40,673 nucleotides of DNA. It comes from an uncultured Selenomonas sp. (lineage in GTDB: Bacteria; Bacillota; Negativicutes; Selenomonadales; Selenomonadaceae). Within the stretch, counting starts at the first letter, position 1. Each line of letters starts with the position of its first letter. The translations under genes were made by a program, and so were the position numbers. The notes below the pieces were generated by a model. The model was not told the DNA's origin and searched no databases. It worked only from the letters and a program-made list of their open reading frames with translations. Location: contig USAK01000014.1 of assembly GCA_900552565.1 (NCBI GenBank), positions 1-40,673 of the forward strand. Direction: 5' to 3'. Of this stretch, positions 25,588 through 35,617 are shown one piece after another.

Positions 25588-26700
25588 TTAATGATTCGTG
25601 CGGACCGGCGTTACGACATAAACGAAGCTGTCGCTTTCCGCCTCCTGAATCGAAGCAGGGGAGAGTGGCTGATTGAGACCGATGCGGCAGGTCTTCGTAT
25701 CGATAATCTTGAGAACATCGATGATGTACTGGGCATTGAAGGCAATCGCGATGTCCGGACCGTCAATCTCTGCCGGGATATACTCTTCGGCATTGCCGAT
25801 TTCCGGGTTGTTCGAGGTGATGTGAATCTGATTTTCTGCAAAGTCAAGCTTGATGATGTTGTAGACGCCGGATCTTGAAATCAGGGAAATGCGGTCAACC
25901 GCAGCATTGAAGGCTGCCGTATCTACCGTGACATGCGTAGCAAATTCCGGCGGGATGACGCCCTGATAATTCGGGAACTGGCCTTCAATCAGGCGAGAAG
26001 TCATGTAGAGATTGTCAAACGAGAAGCTGATCTGGTTGTAAGTGCAGGCAATCTTTACATCGGTCGGAATGTCGGAAGACATGTTGTGGACGAGTTCCTG
26101 CAGAATGCGGGAGGGGATGATGACCTTGATGTTGCCGATGTCTTCATTGAGCATTTCCGATTTGACGGAAAGACGATGCGTGTTTGTAGCAGCCATGGTG
26201 ACTTTGTTTTCCGTGACTTCTAAAGAACAGCCCGTGAAAACGGGACGGGAGTCATCCGTGCTGCAGGCAAAGACCGTTTTTTTGATAAGGTCTCTCAAAA
26301 TATTGTCTTTAATAGAGAACGATACATCGGTTTCGAGCGGTTTGAGAACCGGGAATTCCGCTGCGTTCATGGAAAGCAGTGTGAATTTTGCCATGTTGGA
26401 CTGGATGTGGACGATATTTTCATCCGGGGCAATGGCGATGCTGACATTATCTCCCGGCAGCTTGCGGACCACTTCCTGGAAATAACGTCCGGCGGTGGTC
26501 AGTTCTCCCGGTTCTTCAATTTCTGCTTCAATGCGGGCAACGAGGCCAATTTCATAATTGGTGGCCTGGAGCTCTAAGATGTTATTTTCTGCTCTCAGGA
26601 AAATGCCCGAAAGGATGGGGGTCTGTGGTTTGCTGGCCACGGCTCTGGTCACGATCTGCAAGGCATTGTTGAGTTCGTTCTTATTGCATGTGATTTTCAT
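25588..26700 (-). CDS. dnaN: DNA polymerase III beta sliding clamp
   Basis: 370 residues with the three-fold repeated clamp fold. The N-terminus (MKITCNKNELNNALQIVTRA) and the ending (ESDSFVYVVTPVRTNH, matching the usual YV.MP.R pattern) are typical. The dimeric ring holds the replicative polymerase on DNA. It is separated from dnaA by a 265-bp stretch with DnaA boxes instead of the usual short gap. AGAGGG precedes the ATG. Confidence 0.97.
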   Translation of the reverse strand: MKITCNKNELNNALQIVTRAVASKPQTPILSGIFLRAENNILELQATNYEIGLVARIEAEIEEPGELTTAGRYFQEVVRKLPGDNVSIAIAPDENIVHIQSNMAKFTLLSMNAAEFPVLKPLETDVSFSIKDNILRDLIKKTVFACSTDDSRPVFTGCSLEVTENKVTMAATNTHRLSVKSEMLNEDIGNIKVIIPSRILQELVHNMSSDIPTDVKIACTYNQISFSFDNLYMTSRLIEGQFPNYQGVIPPEFATHVTVDTAAFNAAVDRISLISRSGVYNIIKLDFAENQIHITSNNPEIGNAEEYIPAEIDGPDIAIAFNAQYIIDVLKIIDTKTCRIGLNQPLSPASIQEAESDSFVYVVTPVRTNH

Positions 26701-26965
26701 CTTTTGGCGCCCTCTCTTTTTTTTATGATATAACTAAAATATTTATATAAATAGCCGACGTAGTAGTAGGCCGTGTGGAAAAGTGGATAAGTCGCGCGGC
26801 CCGTTGGGATTCATCACAGAAAGCTGTGGACAAGTTGTTCATAAGAATAGGGGAGGTTATCCACAGTATCCACGGTGATAAACTCCCCTATGTGTTATCC
26901 ACAATGTATCTACAGGCAATTCAGAGGCTTGTCCACATGGTTATCCACGTACCCTGTGGGGGCTT
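26701..26965. other. oriC, dnaA-dnaN part (DnaA box cluster)
   Basis: Two perfect boxes, TTATCCACA, at 26857-26865 and 26895-26903. Single-mismatch boxes lie at 26929-26937 (TTGTCCACA), 26941-26949 (TTATCCACG), and on the minus strand at 26825-26833 and 26782-26790. An AT-rich stretch (26715-26755) at the dnaN side could be an unwinding element. Confidence 0.8.
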
Positions 26966-28429
26966 TTACATCTTCTGGATGCTGTCGATCAGGTCCTTGA
27001 TGATCTTATGAAGCTTGGCGTTTTCTTCCCGCTCTGTGGAAATCTTGTCATAGGCATGCAGGACCGTCGTGTGGTCGCGGCCGCCAAAGAAATTGCCAAT
27101 CTGCGGCAGGGACGTGTCCGTGAGTTCACGGCAGAGGTACATGGCAATCTGGCGCGGGAACGCGATGCTTCGCGTGCGCTTTTTGGAATGAAGGTCTTCG
27201 ATGCGGATCTTGAAGTAAGAAGCGACGATTTCCTGGATGACCTCGAGCGTGACTTCTTTCTTATGGTTGTTCGGAAAAACATCCTTGAGGGCCTCGGCGA
27301 CAACGTCGGTCGTCACAGGTTTTTTGATGAGGGACGCGTAGGCTACGACTCGCGTCAAGGCGCCTTCGAGCTCACGAATGTTGCTGTCGATGCGGTTGGC
27401 GATGAACATCAGGACGTCGTTTGGCACGTCAACGTGGTCTAAAAGGGCCTTATTCTTGAGGATGGCAATGCGTGTCTCAAGGTCCGGGGCCTGAATATCC
27501 GTGATGAGGCCGCCCTCAAAACGGGAACGCAGGCGGTCTTCAAGTTTCTGGACTTCGCGCGGCGGCCGGTCGGATGACAGGATGATCTGTTTGTCGGCCA
27601 CGTGCAGGGCATTGAAGGTATTGAAGAATTCTTCCTGGGTACTCTGCTTGCCCGACAGGAACTGGATATCATCGACCATCAGGACATCGATGGTGCGGTA
27701 CTTCTGACGGAAGAGTTCGGCTTTGCCCTCCTGGATGGCGCGGATGATCTCGTTTGTGAACTGTTCACTCGAGACATAGAGTACGCGCATTTCCGGATGA
27801 TTCTGCAGCACGCGGTTGCCGATGGCGTGCATCAGATGGGTCTTGCCGAGCCCGACGCCGCCGTACATAAAGAAGGGATTGTACACCTTGCCTGGCGATT
27901 CGGCCACGGCCATAGCCGCGGCATGGGCAAAACGGTTGGAACTGCCCGTGACGAACGTTTCAAATGTATATTTCGGGTTCAGCGATGAACGGTCGCCAGG
28001 GGCGACAATGTGCATATCGCCGGTATCGACGGCTGCGGGCGGCTGTTCCTGAAAGAGCGTCCCTTGGTTGGGATTCTCTTTTTTGCGGCTGCCGGCATGT
28101 GCGGCCGCCGTGCTTTCTGCTTTTTTCGCTTCCGCGCTGCCATCAGCTTCTTTAGAAGAAGGTTCGGGGGCGGCTGCGGGAGGCAGGACCTCAAAGACTA
28201 CCTTATGCTTGGTGCCGAGTACAGCACTGACAGCATCTTCGACGATCGTGAGGTAGTGGCTGGTGATCCATTCCTTTACCAGTTCGTTCTGCGCGCTGAG
28301 GACAAATTCGGTATCGGTCAGGGAGAGCGGCTTGACCGACGAGAACCACTTGAAGGCTGACTCAGCGAGAGTTTCCTTCATTTTGGTGAGGATATGCTCC
28401 CAAGCAGCCTGCAGCTGTGTCTGCTCCAT
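26966..28429 (-). CDS. dnaA: Chromosomal replication initiator protein DnaA
   Basis: 487 residues, four domains. Domain I (1-80) contacts partner proteins. A Pro/Ala/Glu-rich linker (82-145) follows. The AAA+ domain has Walker [10 protein letters not shown] (190-198) and Walker [11 protein letters not shown] (249-258). Domain IV carries the DNA-binding signature [12 protein letters not shown]. It binds the boxes on either side of its own gene and melts oriC. AGGAAAGGA precedes the ATG. It heads the leftward operon, and boxes upstream suggest autoregulation. Confidence 0.97.
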   Translation of the reverse strand: MEQTQLQAAWEHILTKMKETLAESAFKWFSSVKPLSLTDTEFVLSAQNELVKEWITSHYLTIVEDAVSAVLGTKHKVVFEVLPPAAAPEPSSKEADGSAEAKKAESTAAAHAGSRKKENPNQGTLFQEQPPAAVDTGDMHIVAPGDRSSLNPKYTFETFVTGSSNRFAHAAAMAVAESPGKVYNPFFMYGGVGLGKTHLMHAIGNRVLQNHPEMRVLYVSSEQFTNEIIRAIQEGKAELFRQKYRTIDVLMVDDIQFLSGKQSTQEEFFNTFNALHVADKQIILSSDRPPREVQKLEDRLRSRFEGGLITDIQAPDLETRIAILKNKALLDHVDVPNDVLMFIANRIDSNIRELEGALTRVVAYASLIKKPVTTDVVAEALKDVFPNNHKKEVTLEVIQEIVASYFKIRIEDLHSKKRTRSIAFPRQIAMYLCRELTDTSLPQIGNFFGGRDHTTVLHAYDKISTEREENAKLHKIIKDLIDSIQKM

Positions 28430-28731
28430 GAAAAAAATCCTTTCCTGCTATAAGAATATGTAGAAACTTTTTCCACAGGTGCATAATTTTATCCACATTT
28501 TTATCCACAGCTGTGGATAACTACAGAGATTCCCTGGGATAGAGGCGGGAAGTGTGGACGGAATCTTATCTTTACGAGCCTTGCCTCGCAGGGCACCAAT
28601 GGGGTTTTCCGCACAATAATCAACAATATCTTATCAAAAGTAACGGGACTTATCAACAGTTTTTCTGTGGGCAAGCCGGAATCGGCCGAAAAATATCCAC
28701 AGGCCTGAGGGAAAAAGACAAGGGAAAATCC
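28430..28731. other. oriC, upstream part (DnaA boxes between dnaA and rpmH)
   Basis: Perfect boxes at 28489-28497, 28501-28509 and, on the minus strand, 28512-28520. The last two form the 20-bp palindrome 28501-28520 (two boxes head to head). Weaker boxes lie at 28469-28477 and 28693-28701. The stretch 28616-28665 is AT-rich with repeated TTATCAA, a candidate unwinding region. Confidence 0.8.
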
Positions 28732-28761
28732 TTGACAGGCCGCGAGTCCGTAGTCTATAAT
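28732..28761 (+). promoter_or_regulatory. rpmH operon promoter
   Basis: Consensus TTGACA (28732-28737), an 18-base spacer and consensus TATAAT (28756-28761), about 80 bp before rpmH. Confidence 0.85.
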
Positions 28762-28842
28762 TTGACATAGTTAAAATTCTGATACTATGCTTCTATACAG
28801 CCAATTAGTCTCAGAAAATAAGCGAAGGAGGTGTTACGTAAT

Positions 28843-28977
28843 ATGAAACAGACTTTCCAGCCGAACAATCATTGGAGAAAGAAGACCCATGGCTTCCGTG
28901 AGCGCATGAAGACGAAAGGCGGCCGTCTCGTTCTGAAGAGAAGACGCCAGCGCGGCAGAAAGAAGCTTTCGGCATAA
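28843..28977 (+). CDS. rpmH: Ribosomal protein bL34
   Basis: 44 residues, very basic: [18 protein letters not shown] at the start and [12 protein letters not shown] at the end, the universal L34 pattern. AAGGAGGTG lies upstream. It is the first gene of the rightward operon, as in most bacteria. Confidence 0.97.
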   Translation: MKQTFQPNNHWRKKTHGFRERMKTKGGRLVLKRRRQRGRKKLSA

Positions 28978-28985
28978 ATCGGATG

Positions 28986-29008
28986 AGGTCACTTCGGTGG
29001 CCTTTTTT
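28986..29008 (+). terminator. Attenuator-like hairpin between rpmH and rnpA
   Basis: AGGTCAC and GTGGCCT (one G-U pair) around a TTCG tetraloop, followed by T6. It probably lowers transcription of the downstream genes relative to rpmH. Confidence 0.7.
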
Positions 29009-29058
29009 GCTTATGTTTTACTCGTTTTATTTTTCAGTTGATTTTTGGGGAAATGCGA

Positions 29059-29490
29059 ATGCTTACCTTACCGAGAAGACGGATCATCAAGCAGCACAGT
29101 GATTTCCAGCGCGTATACCGCGCGGGACGGTCTTTTGCGAACCGGTACTTCGTGCTGTATGTCTTTCCGTCCGCTGCGGTGCGCGGCCGCGTTGGCTTTG
29201 CTGCTGGCAAGAAACTTGGCTGTGCTGTCACGCGCAACCGTGTCAAGCGGCTGCTGCGCGAGACGTACCGGCTGCATCAGGACCGTGTGCGCGAGGACGC
29301 AGCACTGCTGCTCGTCGGCCGCAAGGCCATGGTGGATGCCAAATGTCCGGAGGTCGAGAAAGCTTTCCTGCATCTTGGCGAGAAAGCCGGCATCTTCAAG
29401 GATGCGAAGAATCTCAAGGATATACAGGAACTCGTGGCTCGTCATGGCGGCCAGCACAAAGCCTGTGCCGCAAAGCGAAAGAGGTCTTGA
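29059..29490 (+). CDS. rnpA: Ribonuclease P protein component
   Basis: 143 residues. The conserved basic helix [21 protein letters not shown] (family motif NR.KR..RE) is clear, with [20 protein letters not shown] at the start. It assists the RNase P RNA in 5' maturation of tRNAs. I start at ATG 29059, with GGGGA seven bases upstream; earlier in-frame starts at 29038 and 29053 are too close to or before it. It overlaps yidD by one base (TGATG). The C-terminal tail is slightly long and basic. Confidence 0.93.
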   Translation: MLTLPRRRIIKQHSDFQRVYRAGRSFANRYFVLYVFPSAAVRGRVGFAAGKKLGCAVTRNRVKRLLRETYRLHQDRVREDAALLLVGRKAMVDAKCPEVEKAFLHLGEKAGIFKDAKNLKDIQELVARHGGQHKACAAKRKRS

Positions 29491-29702
29491 TGTTGAAGAC
29501 GGTACTCCTTTTATTGGTGCGATTTTATCGCGGTTTCATTTCGCCGATGTTCCCGCCTTCCTGCCGCTATGTCCCGACGTGTTCTGAATATGCTCTCGAA
29601 GCAATCGAACGTTACGGCGCCCGGCGCGGGGGCTGGCTGGCCCTCAAGCGCATCCTGCGCTGCCATCCTTTTCATAAGGGCGGCTATGATCCTGTACCGT
29701 GA
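29490..29702 (+). CDS. yidD: Membrane protein insertion efficiency factor YidD
   Basis: 70 residues. The family pattern is seen: [19 protein letters not shown], then [20 protein letters not shown] and a [13 protein letters not shown] end, with conserved Cys residues. It overlaps the rnpA stop by one base and precedes yidC, consistent with a role in co-translational membrane insertion. Confidence 0.93.
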   Translation: MLKTVLLLLVRFYRGFISPMFPPSCRYVPTCSEYALEAIERYGARRGGWLALKRILRCHPFHKGGYDPVP

Positions 29703-29772
29703 CTGCTTTTCGGCAGTCTGCTGTGAAAACTTATGATATCTGTTATATTTATGAAGATTAGGATGTGATACA

Positions 29773-30441
29773 TTGGGTTTCTTTGGAACAATATTCGAAC
29801 CGATCGAGAATCTCCTGCACATTGTCCTGCAGGCACTCTATAATGTCACGGATGTGGCTGGCTTTGGCAGCTACGGTGTGGCCATCATTCTCCTGACGAT
29901 CCTCATCAAGATGATCCTGTACCCGCTGACGGTCAAGCAGGTTAAGTCGATGAAGGCGATGCAGGAACTTTCTCCGAAGATGAAGAAAATCCAGGAGAAG
30001 TATAAGGACAACCCTCAGGTCATGCAGCAGAAAGTCGGCGCACTTTACAAAGAAGCCGGTGTCAACCCGCTCGCAGGCTGCCTGCCTCTGCTCGTGCAGA
30101 TGCCAATCCTCATGGGCATGTACTACGCCCTGTATAACTTCACGTATCCGACGCCGGAATCGGCTGCCTTCCTCTGGCTGCCGACGATGTCGGAGCCGGA
30201 CCCGTACTACATCCTGCCGGTCCTTTCGGCCCTGACGACGTTCCTGCAGCAGAAGCAGACGACGACAGAAATGAATCAGCAGATGAAGATCATGATGACG
30301 GTCATGCCGCTCTTCATCGGCTGGATCAGCTTGAACTTCCCGTCCGGCCTCGTGCTGTACTGGGTAACGATGAATATCGTCCAGATTGCGCAGCAGTGGT
30401 GGATGTATCGTCATGACGATAAGAAAAAGGAGGCTGCCTGA
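29773..30441 (+). CDS. yidC: Membrane protein insertase YidC/OxaA
   Basis: 222 residues, the short form without the large periplasmic domain of proteobacteria. Five membrane segments include GVAIILLTILIKMILYPLTV, where Lys takes the place of the usual Arg in the hydrophilic groove, and NPLAGCLPLLVQMPILMGMY. There is no lipobox. The TTG start is preceded by AGGATGTGA. It inserts membrane proteins alone or with SecYEG. Confidence 0.95.
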   Translation: MGFFGTIFEPIENLLHIVLQALYNVTDVAGFGSYGVAIILLTILIKMILYPLTVKQVKSMKAMQELSPKMKKIQEKYKDNPQVMQQKVGALYKEAGVNPLAGCLPLLVQMPILMGMYYALYNFTYPTPESAAFLWLPTMSEPDPYYILPVLSALTTFLQQKQTTTEMNQQMKIMMTVMPLFIGWISLNFPSGLVLYWVTMNIVQIAQQWWMYRHDDKKKEAA

Positions 30442-30442
30442 T

Positions 30443-31273
30443 ATGGCAGAAACCATGGAATGGACGGGAAAAACCGTTGAGGCTGCCCTGTCCGCAGCGG
30501 CTGCTGAGCTTGGCTGCGCGGCAGACAGCCTGGAGTATACGGTGATTGAACAGCCATCGCGCGGTTTTCTTGGCCTCATCGGCCGTAAGCCGGCACGCAT
30601 CCGCGTCCGTCAGGAAGAGGATGCAGCGGCTGCCGCGCCGCTGGCTGAAGATCCTTCGGCAGATATGATAGAGCTTGAGACGCATCTGGCTGAAGAGGCT
30701 GAGGAAACCGGTACTGAGAGCGGGGCAGATGAGGATAAGCCTGCAGTTTCTGAGGAGAAACAGGCCGTTTCTCTTGAAGAGCAGGAAGTCCGCGCAAAGA
30801 AATTTCTTGAAGAAATCTTTGCGGCGATGCATATCCCTGTCAGCCTGCAGCGTTCCGAAAATGAAGACGGCGTGCTGTTCCAGCTCGAAGGTGAGGACCT
30901 TGGCATTCTCATTGGCAAACATGGACAGACGCTCGATGCTCTGCAGTATCTGACAAATCTCGCGGCTAACCGCGGCGTTTCAGGGAATCGTCTGCATGTG
31001 CTTCTGGATGTCGAGGGCTATCGTGCCCGCCGGGAGGAGACGCTTTCGCGTCTTGCCGGCCATCTGGCAGAAAAGGCCTGCCGCATCGGTCAGGAAATTC
31101 ATCTGGAGCCGATGAACCGCCATGAGCGCAAGATTATCCACATGGCTCTGCAGGATAGCCGCAGGGTCACGACGTACAGCGCCGGCGAAGAGCCGCGCCG
31201 CTGTGTGGTCATCGTGCCGCGCCGCCGCCGTCGTGCGGAGGGGCGCCGCAATCGGGATCATGAGGAAGAATAA
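30443..31273 (+). CDS. jag: KH and R3H domain RNA-binding protein Jag (KhpB)
   Basis: 276 residues. The Jag-N domain (about 1-52, with SRGFLGLIGRKPARIRV) is followed by an acidic Ala/Glu-rich linker, a type II KH domain with GILIGKHGQTLDALQYL, and an R3H domain with NRHERKIIHMAL, ending in a basic tail. KhpB binds many transcripts and affects cell division and elongation. AAGGAGG precedes the ATG, which is just after the yidC stop. Confidence 0.94.
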   Translation: MAETMEWTGKTVEAALSAAAAELGCAADSLEYTVIEQPSRGFLGLIGRKPARIRVRQEEDAAAAAPLAEDPSADMIELETHLAEEAEETGTESGADEDKPAVSEEKQAVSLEEQEVRAKKFLEEIFAAMHIPVSLQRSENEDGVLFQLEGEDLGILIGKHGQTLDALQYLTNLAANRGVSGNRLHVLLDVEGYRARREETLSRLAGHLAEKACRIGQEIHLEPMNRHERKIIHMALQDSRRVTTYSAGEEPRRCVVIVPRRRRRAEGRRNRDHEEE

Positions 31274-31313
31274 TGCTTCCCGCCCGTCAGACCGTATGAT
31301 AAAGAGAGCTGTG

Positions 31314-31350
31314 AAAGGGCTTTCTCCTTCTGGGAGTGGGCCCTTTTTGT
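31314..31350 (+). terminator. Terminator between jag and mnmE
   Basis: AAAGGGC pairs with GCCCTTT, with an inner CTCC/GGAG, before TTTTTGTTT. Confidence 0.75.
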
Positions 31351-31419
31351 TTATGTAATTTGTAAGAAAGATTTAGCCAGTAAAATCGTGAAGAGAAGAA
31401 AAAAGAAAGGAAGGAAACT

Positions 31420-32805
31420 ATGCAACAGGGAGATACAATCAGTGCAATTGCCACGCCGCAGGGCGAAGGCGGCATTGGCGTTATCCGCATCAGTGGGGAA
31501 CATGCCTTAAAGACAGCGGGCAGGGTTTTTCGTGCTGCTAATGGCAAGCCGCTGGTCATGGCCGGCAGTCATCATGCAGTTTATGGTCATATTGTGGATG
31601 AAAAAGGGCAGATTATTGATGAATGCCTTGCCCTGGTCATGCTGGCGCCTCATTCGTATACGGTGGAAGATGTTGTCGAGCTGCAGTGCCATGGCGGCCT
31701 CATGACGCTGCGCAAAACTTTGGAACTGACGTGGCAGGCCGGAGCACGTCCTGCGGAACGCGGCGAATTCACGAAAAGAGCGTTCCTCAACGGGCGTCTT
31801 GACCTTTCGGAGGCCCAGGCCGTCATGGATATCATCAAGGCCAGGACCGAAACGTCGCTGACGATGGCGGCAGGCCATCTCACGGGCCACTTTTCCAAAC
31901 TCATCAAGGAGATGCGCCACGATATCCTTGGGATGATTGCGCATATCGAAGCGGCGATTGATTTCCCTGAGGAAGAAGTCGATGATGTACTGACGTATGA
32001 TATTCAGAAAAATGTGGTTGAGCTACGCAACAAAATTGCCAGCCTGCTCAAGACGGCTCATGCCGGCCGCATTCTTCGCGACGGTCTGCTGACGGCTATC
32101 ATCGGCAAGCCGAATGTCGGCAAGTCGAGCCTGCTCAATTCCTTACTCAGGGAAGAACGGGCCATTGTCACGGAGATTCCGGGCACGACACGCGATTCGA
32201 TTGAAGAATATGCTAACGTGGGCGGTATTCCGCTGCGCATCATTGATACCGCTGGCATCCGTGCGACCGATGACGTGGTCGAACGCATCGGTGTGGAGAA
32301 GGCACGTTCCTATGTCAGGGAAGCTTCTTTGATTCTCGCACTTTTTGATGCCTCGCGGCCGCTTGATGAAGAGGATGCGGAAATCCTCAAACTCGTCAAG
32401 GGGCGTGATGCCATCCTGCTGCTCAATAAGGATGACCTTACCCCTGTAGTCACGCCGGACACCCTGCACGAACGCGTCAAGAAAGAGGTCCCCGTCATTA
32501 CGATTTCGACGCGCACGAAGGACGGCCTTGAGGCCCTGACACAGGAAATCACGAAAAAAGTCTATGCCGGCACACAGGCAGGGGAGGAAGGCTCCTTTGT
32601 CACGGATGCGCGTCAGGCTGAGGTCCTGCGCCAGGCCGATGAGCACCTGGCCGCGGCCATCCGCACGATTGAGGCCGACATGGGCCTTGACTTCATCTCC
32701 ATCGACCTGCGTTCTGCCTGGGAAAAGCTCGGTGAACTCACGGGCGAGACGGTCGGTGAAGATATCATCAATGAGATTTTCAGCAAGTTCTGCATTGGCA
32801 AGTAA
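31420..32805 (+). CDS. mnmE: tRNA modification GTPase MnmE
   Basis: 461 residues: an N-terminal tetrahydrofolate-binding domain (1-118), a helical domain, and an inserted Ras-like G domain with GKPNVGKSSLLN (229-240), the G3 region DTAGI and LNKDDL as G4. It ends in the family's CIGK motif with the essential Cys. With MnmG it installs the carboxymethylaminomethyl group on U34 of tRNAs. Potassium-dependent dimerisation is a family property. Confidence 0.97.
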   Translation: MQQGDTISAIATPQGEGGIGVIRISGEHALKTAGRVFRAANGKPLVMAGSHHAVYGHIVDEKGQIIDECLALVMLAPHSYTVEDVVELQCHGGLMTLRKTLELTWQAGARPAERGEFTKRAFLNGRLDLSEAQAVMDIIKARTETSLTMAAGHLTGHFSKLIKEMRHDILGMIAHIEAAIDFPEEEVDDVLTYDIQKNVVELRNKIASLLKTAHAGRILRDGLLTAIIGKPNVGKSSLLNSLLREERAIVTEIPGTTRDSIEEYANVGGIPLRIIDTAGIRATDDVVERIGVEKARSYVREASLILALFDASRPLDEEDAEILKLVKGRDAILLLNKDDLTPVVTPDTLHERVKKEVPVITISTRTKDGLEALTQEITKKVYAGTQAGEEGSFVTDARQAEVLRQADEHLAAAIRTIEADMGLDFISIDLRSAWEKLGELTGETVGEDIINEIFSKFCIGK

Positions 32806-32844
32806 CACTGCTTTGTTTCCTATATAATATAAGGAGGATTTTCG

Positions 32845-34755
32845 TTGTTTACCGCTGGAAAATACGATGTCATCGTCATTGGTGCCGGTCATGCCGGTGT
32901 CGAGGCAGCTCTCGCGGCTGCCCGTATCGGTTGCCAGACTCTTTTGGCGACGCTCTCTATGGATAATATTGCCCTGATGCCCTGCAATCCGTCTGTCGGC
33001 GGCCCCGGCAAGGGACATCTTGTGCGCGAACTCGATGCTCTTGGCGGCGAGATGGGCGTCAACGCCGATAAGACCTGCATCCAGTTCCGCATGCTCAATA
33101 CCGGCAAAGGCCCGGCTGTCCATGCGCTGCGCGCCCAGGCGGATAAGAAGCTCTACCAGTTCACGATGAAGGAAACCTGCGAGAATACGGAAAATCTCGA
33201 TGTCAAGCAGATTCTCATCACGGACCTGCTTTTGACGGAGGATAAAAAGGCCGTGCGCGGTGTCGTTGTCGAGACGGGGGAAGTTTATCTCGCGCCGGCC
33301 ATCATCATGGCGACGGGCACGTATCTCAAGGGACGCATCATTGTCGGGGAACACACGTACAGCGGCGGCCCGAATGGCCAGCGTCCGGCGATGAAATTCT
33401 CGGATTCGCTGCGCGAGGCCGGCATCCGCCTCATGCGCTTTAAGACGGGTACGCCGGCCCGCGTCGATGGCCGTACGCTCGATTACGACAAGATGCAGAT
33501 TCAGCCGGGCGATGAAGAAGCGCGCAATTTCTCCTTTATGAGTGACGAGACGACGCGCGAGCAGGTGCCCTGCTGGCTGACGTATACGAATGAAAAGACG
33601 CACAAAATCCTGCGCGACAATATGGACCGTGCACCGATGGCCAACGGCATCATCGAGGGCATTGGGCCGCGCTACTGCCCTTCGATTGAGACGAAAATCC
33701 TGCGCTTCCCGGATAAGGACCGCCATCAGCTGTTTTTAGAGCCGGAAGGTCTTCATACGAATGAGGTCTATGTGCAGGGCATGAGCACGAGCATGCCGAT
33801 GGATGTACAGCTGGCCTTTTTAAAGACCATTCCGGGACTTGAACATGCTCATGTCATGCGTGCCGGCTACGCCATCGAATACGACTGCATCGACCCGACA
33901 CAGCTCAAACCGACGCTCGAATTCAAGGATATACGCGGTTTTTTCTCTGCCGGTCAGGCCAACGGCACCTCGGGCTATGAAGAAGCTGCTGCACAGGGCA
34001 TTATCGCGGGCATCAATGCGGCGATGTTCATCAAAGGGGAGGAGCCTTTGATTCTCAAGCGTTCGGATGCGTATATCGGCGTGCTCATCGATGACCTTGT
34101 GACGAAGGGGACGAATGAGCCGTACCGCATCATGACGAGCCGCGCCGAATACCGTCTGCTGCTGCGTCAGGATAATGCCGACCTGCGTCTGACGCCGTAC
34201 GGCCGCCGCGTCGGTCTCGTCAAAGATGACCGCTGGGCGCGCTTCACGAAAAAGCGCGATGCGATTGCCGCCGCGATGAAAGTTTTAAAGGAAACGATAA
34301 TCAATCCCAGTCAGGAAACGAACGAAAAACTGCAGTCGGCCGGCATCGAAGCCATCAAGAGTGCTCAGCCGCTCGCCGACCTTCTGCGCCGTCCGGCTGT
34401 CAATTATACCATGCTGCGCACGGCTTATCCTGATTTGCCGGAGCTTTCGAAAGAAGTCCGTCAGCAGGTGGAGACGAGCATCATGTATGAAGGCTATATC
34501 AAAAAACAGCTGGAACAGGTCGCTCATATGGAAAAACTCGAGGCCAAACTGCTGCCGGAGAATATCGATTACAAGGAAGTGCCGAGTCTGCGCGACGAGG
34601 CGCGCGAAAAGCTCATGAAGATTCGCCCGCGTTCGGTCGGTCAGGCCGGCCGCATCAGCGGCGTTTCGCCGGCGGATGTTTCCGTACTGCTCGTCTGGCT
34701 TGAGCAGCAGAAACGCCTGCAGGAAGCAGAAAAAGCAAAAGATGAAACGAAGTAA
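32845..34755 (+). CDS. mnmG: tRNA uridine-5-carboxymethylaminomethyl enzyme MnmG
   Basis: 636 residues, normal. The FAD-binding Rossmann motif is [19 protein letters not shown] (residues 11-29). Other family blocks are [20 protein letters not shown] and GTYLKGRI, and the C-terminal helical domain contains LRDEAREKL. It works with MnmE on the wobble uridine. The TTG start has AAGGAGG upstream. Confidence 0.97.
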   Translation: MFTAGKYDVIVIGAGHAGVEAALAAARIGCQTLLATLSMDNIALMPCNPSVGGPGKGHLVRELDALGGEMGVNADKTCIQFRMLNTGKGPAVHALRAQADKKLYQFTMKETCENTENLDVKQILITDLLLTEDKKAVRGVVVETGEVYLAPAIIMATGTYLKGRIIVGEHTYSGGPNGQRPAMKFSDSLREAGIRLMRFKTGTPARVDGRTLDYDKMQIQPGDEEARNFSFMSDETTREQVPCWLTYTNEKTHKILRDNMDRAPMANGIIEGIGPRYCPSIETKILRFPDKDRHQLFLEPEGLHTNEVYVQGMSTSMPMDVQLAFLKTIPGLEHAHVMRAGYAIEYDCIDPTQLKPTLEFKDIRGFFSAGQANGTSGYEEAAAQGIIAGINAAMFIKGEEPLILKRSDAYIGVLIDDLVTKGTNEPYRIMTSRAEYRLLLRQDNADLRLTPYGRRVGLVKDDRWARFTKKRDAIAAAMKVLKETIINPSQETNEKLQSAGIEAIKSAQPLADLLRRPAVNYTMLRTAYPDLPELSKEVRQQVETSIMYEGYIKKQLEQVAHMEKLEAKLLPENIDYKEVPSLRDEAREKLMKIRPRSVGQAGRISGVSPADVSVLLVWLEQQKRLQEAEKAKDETK

Positions 34756-34766
34756 GGGGAGAGAAC

Positions 34767-35480
34767 ATGTTTCAGGACGAGATGAAAAAGGCTGCTGAGG
34801 CCTATGGCCTGCATCTTCGTGAAGTGCAGCTGCAGCAGTTTACGCGCTATTACGAACTCCTCATTGCATGGAATGAGAAAATGAATCTTACGGCCATCAC
34901 GGAAGCGCACGAAGTCGCGATCAAGCATATGGTTGACTCCCTCACGGCTTATGATAAAACTTTGTTCCACAAGGGTGTTTCGGTCATTGACGTTGGCACC
35001 GGCGCTGGTTTTCCGGGACTGCCACTCAAGATTTTCTGTCCGGAGATTCGTTTGACACTGATGGATTCTCTCAATAAACGCGTCAAGTTCCTGCAGACGG
35101 TTGTTGATGAACTCGGGTTAACCGGTGTGGAATGCGTTCATGCGAGGGCAGAAGAGGGCGCGCGCAATCAAAAATACCGTGAGCAGTTTGATATTGCCGT
35201 CTCGCGGGCCGTGGCAAGACTGCCGATTCTCTGTGAGTACTGCCTGCCGTTTGTCAAAAAAGGCGGTCATTTCCTCGCACTCAAAGGTCGGGCCTATGCC
35301 GAAGAAGCGGAAAAAGCAAAAAAGGCCATCAAGGTCATGGGCGGCAGCCATACCGAGGTACGTGAGGTCCATCTGCCGGACCTCGAGGATAAACGGGCCA
35401 TCATCATCGTGACAAAGACGATGCCAACGCCTAAGGCTTATCCGCGCAAGGCCGGAACGCCGGCGAAAAATCCGCTTTGA
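34767..35480 (+). CDS. rsmG: 16S rRNA (guanine-527-N7) methyltransferase RsmG
   Basis: 237 residues. The SAM-binding motif VIDVGTGAGFPGLPLKIF is typical, as are LNKRVKFLQ and AVSRAVARLPILCEYCLPFVKKGG. It methylates G527 of 16S rRNA. It starts 11 bp after mnmG, with AAGGGGAGAG, and is the last gene of the rightward operon. parA and parB, which usually follow rsmG, are absent here. Confidence 0.95.
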   Translation: MFQDEMKKAAEAYGLHLREVQLQQFTRYYELLIAWNEKMNLTAITEAHEVAIKHMVDSLTAYDKTLFHKGVSVIDVGTGAGFPGLPLKIFCPEIRLTLMDSLNKRVKFLQTVVDELGLTGVECVHARAEEGARNQKYREQFDIAVSRAVARLPILCEYCLPFVKKGGHFLALKGRAYAEEAEKAKKAIKVMGGSHTEVREVHLPDLEDKRAIIIVTKTMPTPKAYPRKAGTPAKNPL

Positions 35481-35488
35481 TATGCTGT

Positions 35489-35514
35489 ATGGATGTTTCA
35501 CGTGAAACATCCAT
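35489..35514. other. parS site 1
   Basis: TGTTTCACGTGAAACA (35494-35509) lies inside a perfect 26-bp palindrome (35489-35514). It differs by one base from the B. subtilis parS consensus and begins 9 bp after the rsmG stop. Confidence 0.9.
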
Positions 35515-35551
35515 GTCAGATGATGCACGCTTCTAAGGAAGCTGTGCTTTT

Positions 35552-35597
35552 AAGGGACAAAGCCGCAGCAAAGCGTCTTTATCCCTTTTATTTTTTC
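35552..35597 (+). terminator. Terminator of the rpmH-rsmG operon
   Basis: AAGGGA-AAAG-CGC pairs with GCG-CTTT-TCCCTT (two mismatches), followed by TTTTATTTTTTC. A second hairpin, GCACGCTTC/GAAGCTGTGC, lies at 35524-35546. Confidence 0.75.
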
Positions 35598-35617
35598 ATA
35601 GTTTATAGGAGTGCAGT

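Noticed and set aside
32143..33726. 527-residue ORF on the minus strand opposite mnmE and mnmG
   Set aside because: It spans two certain genes and their gap, with no ribosome binding site.
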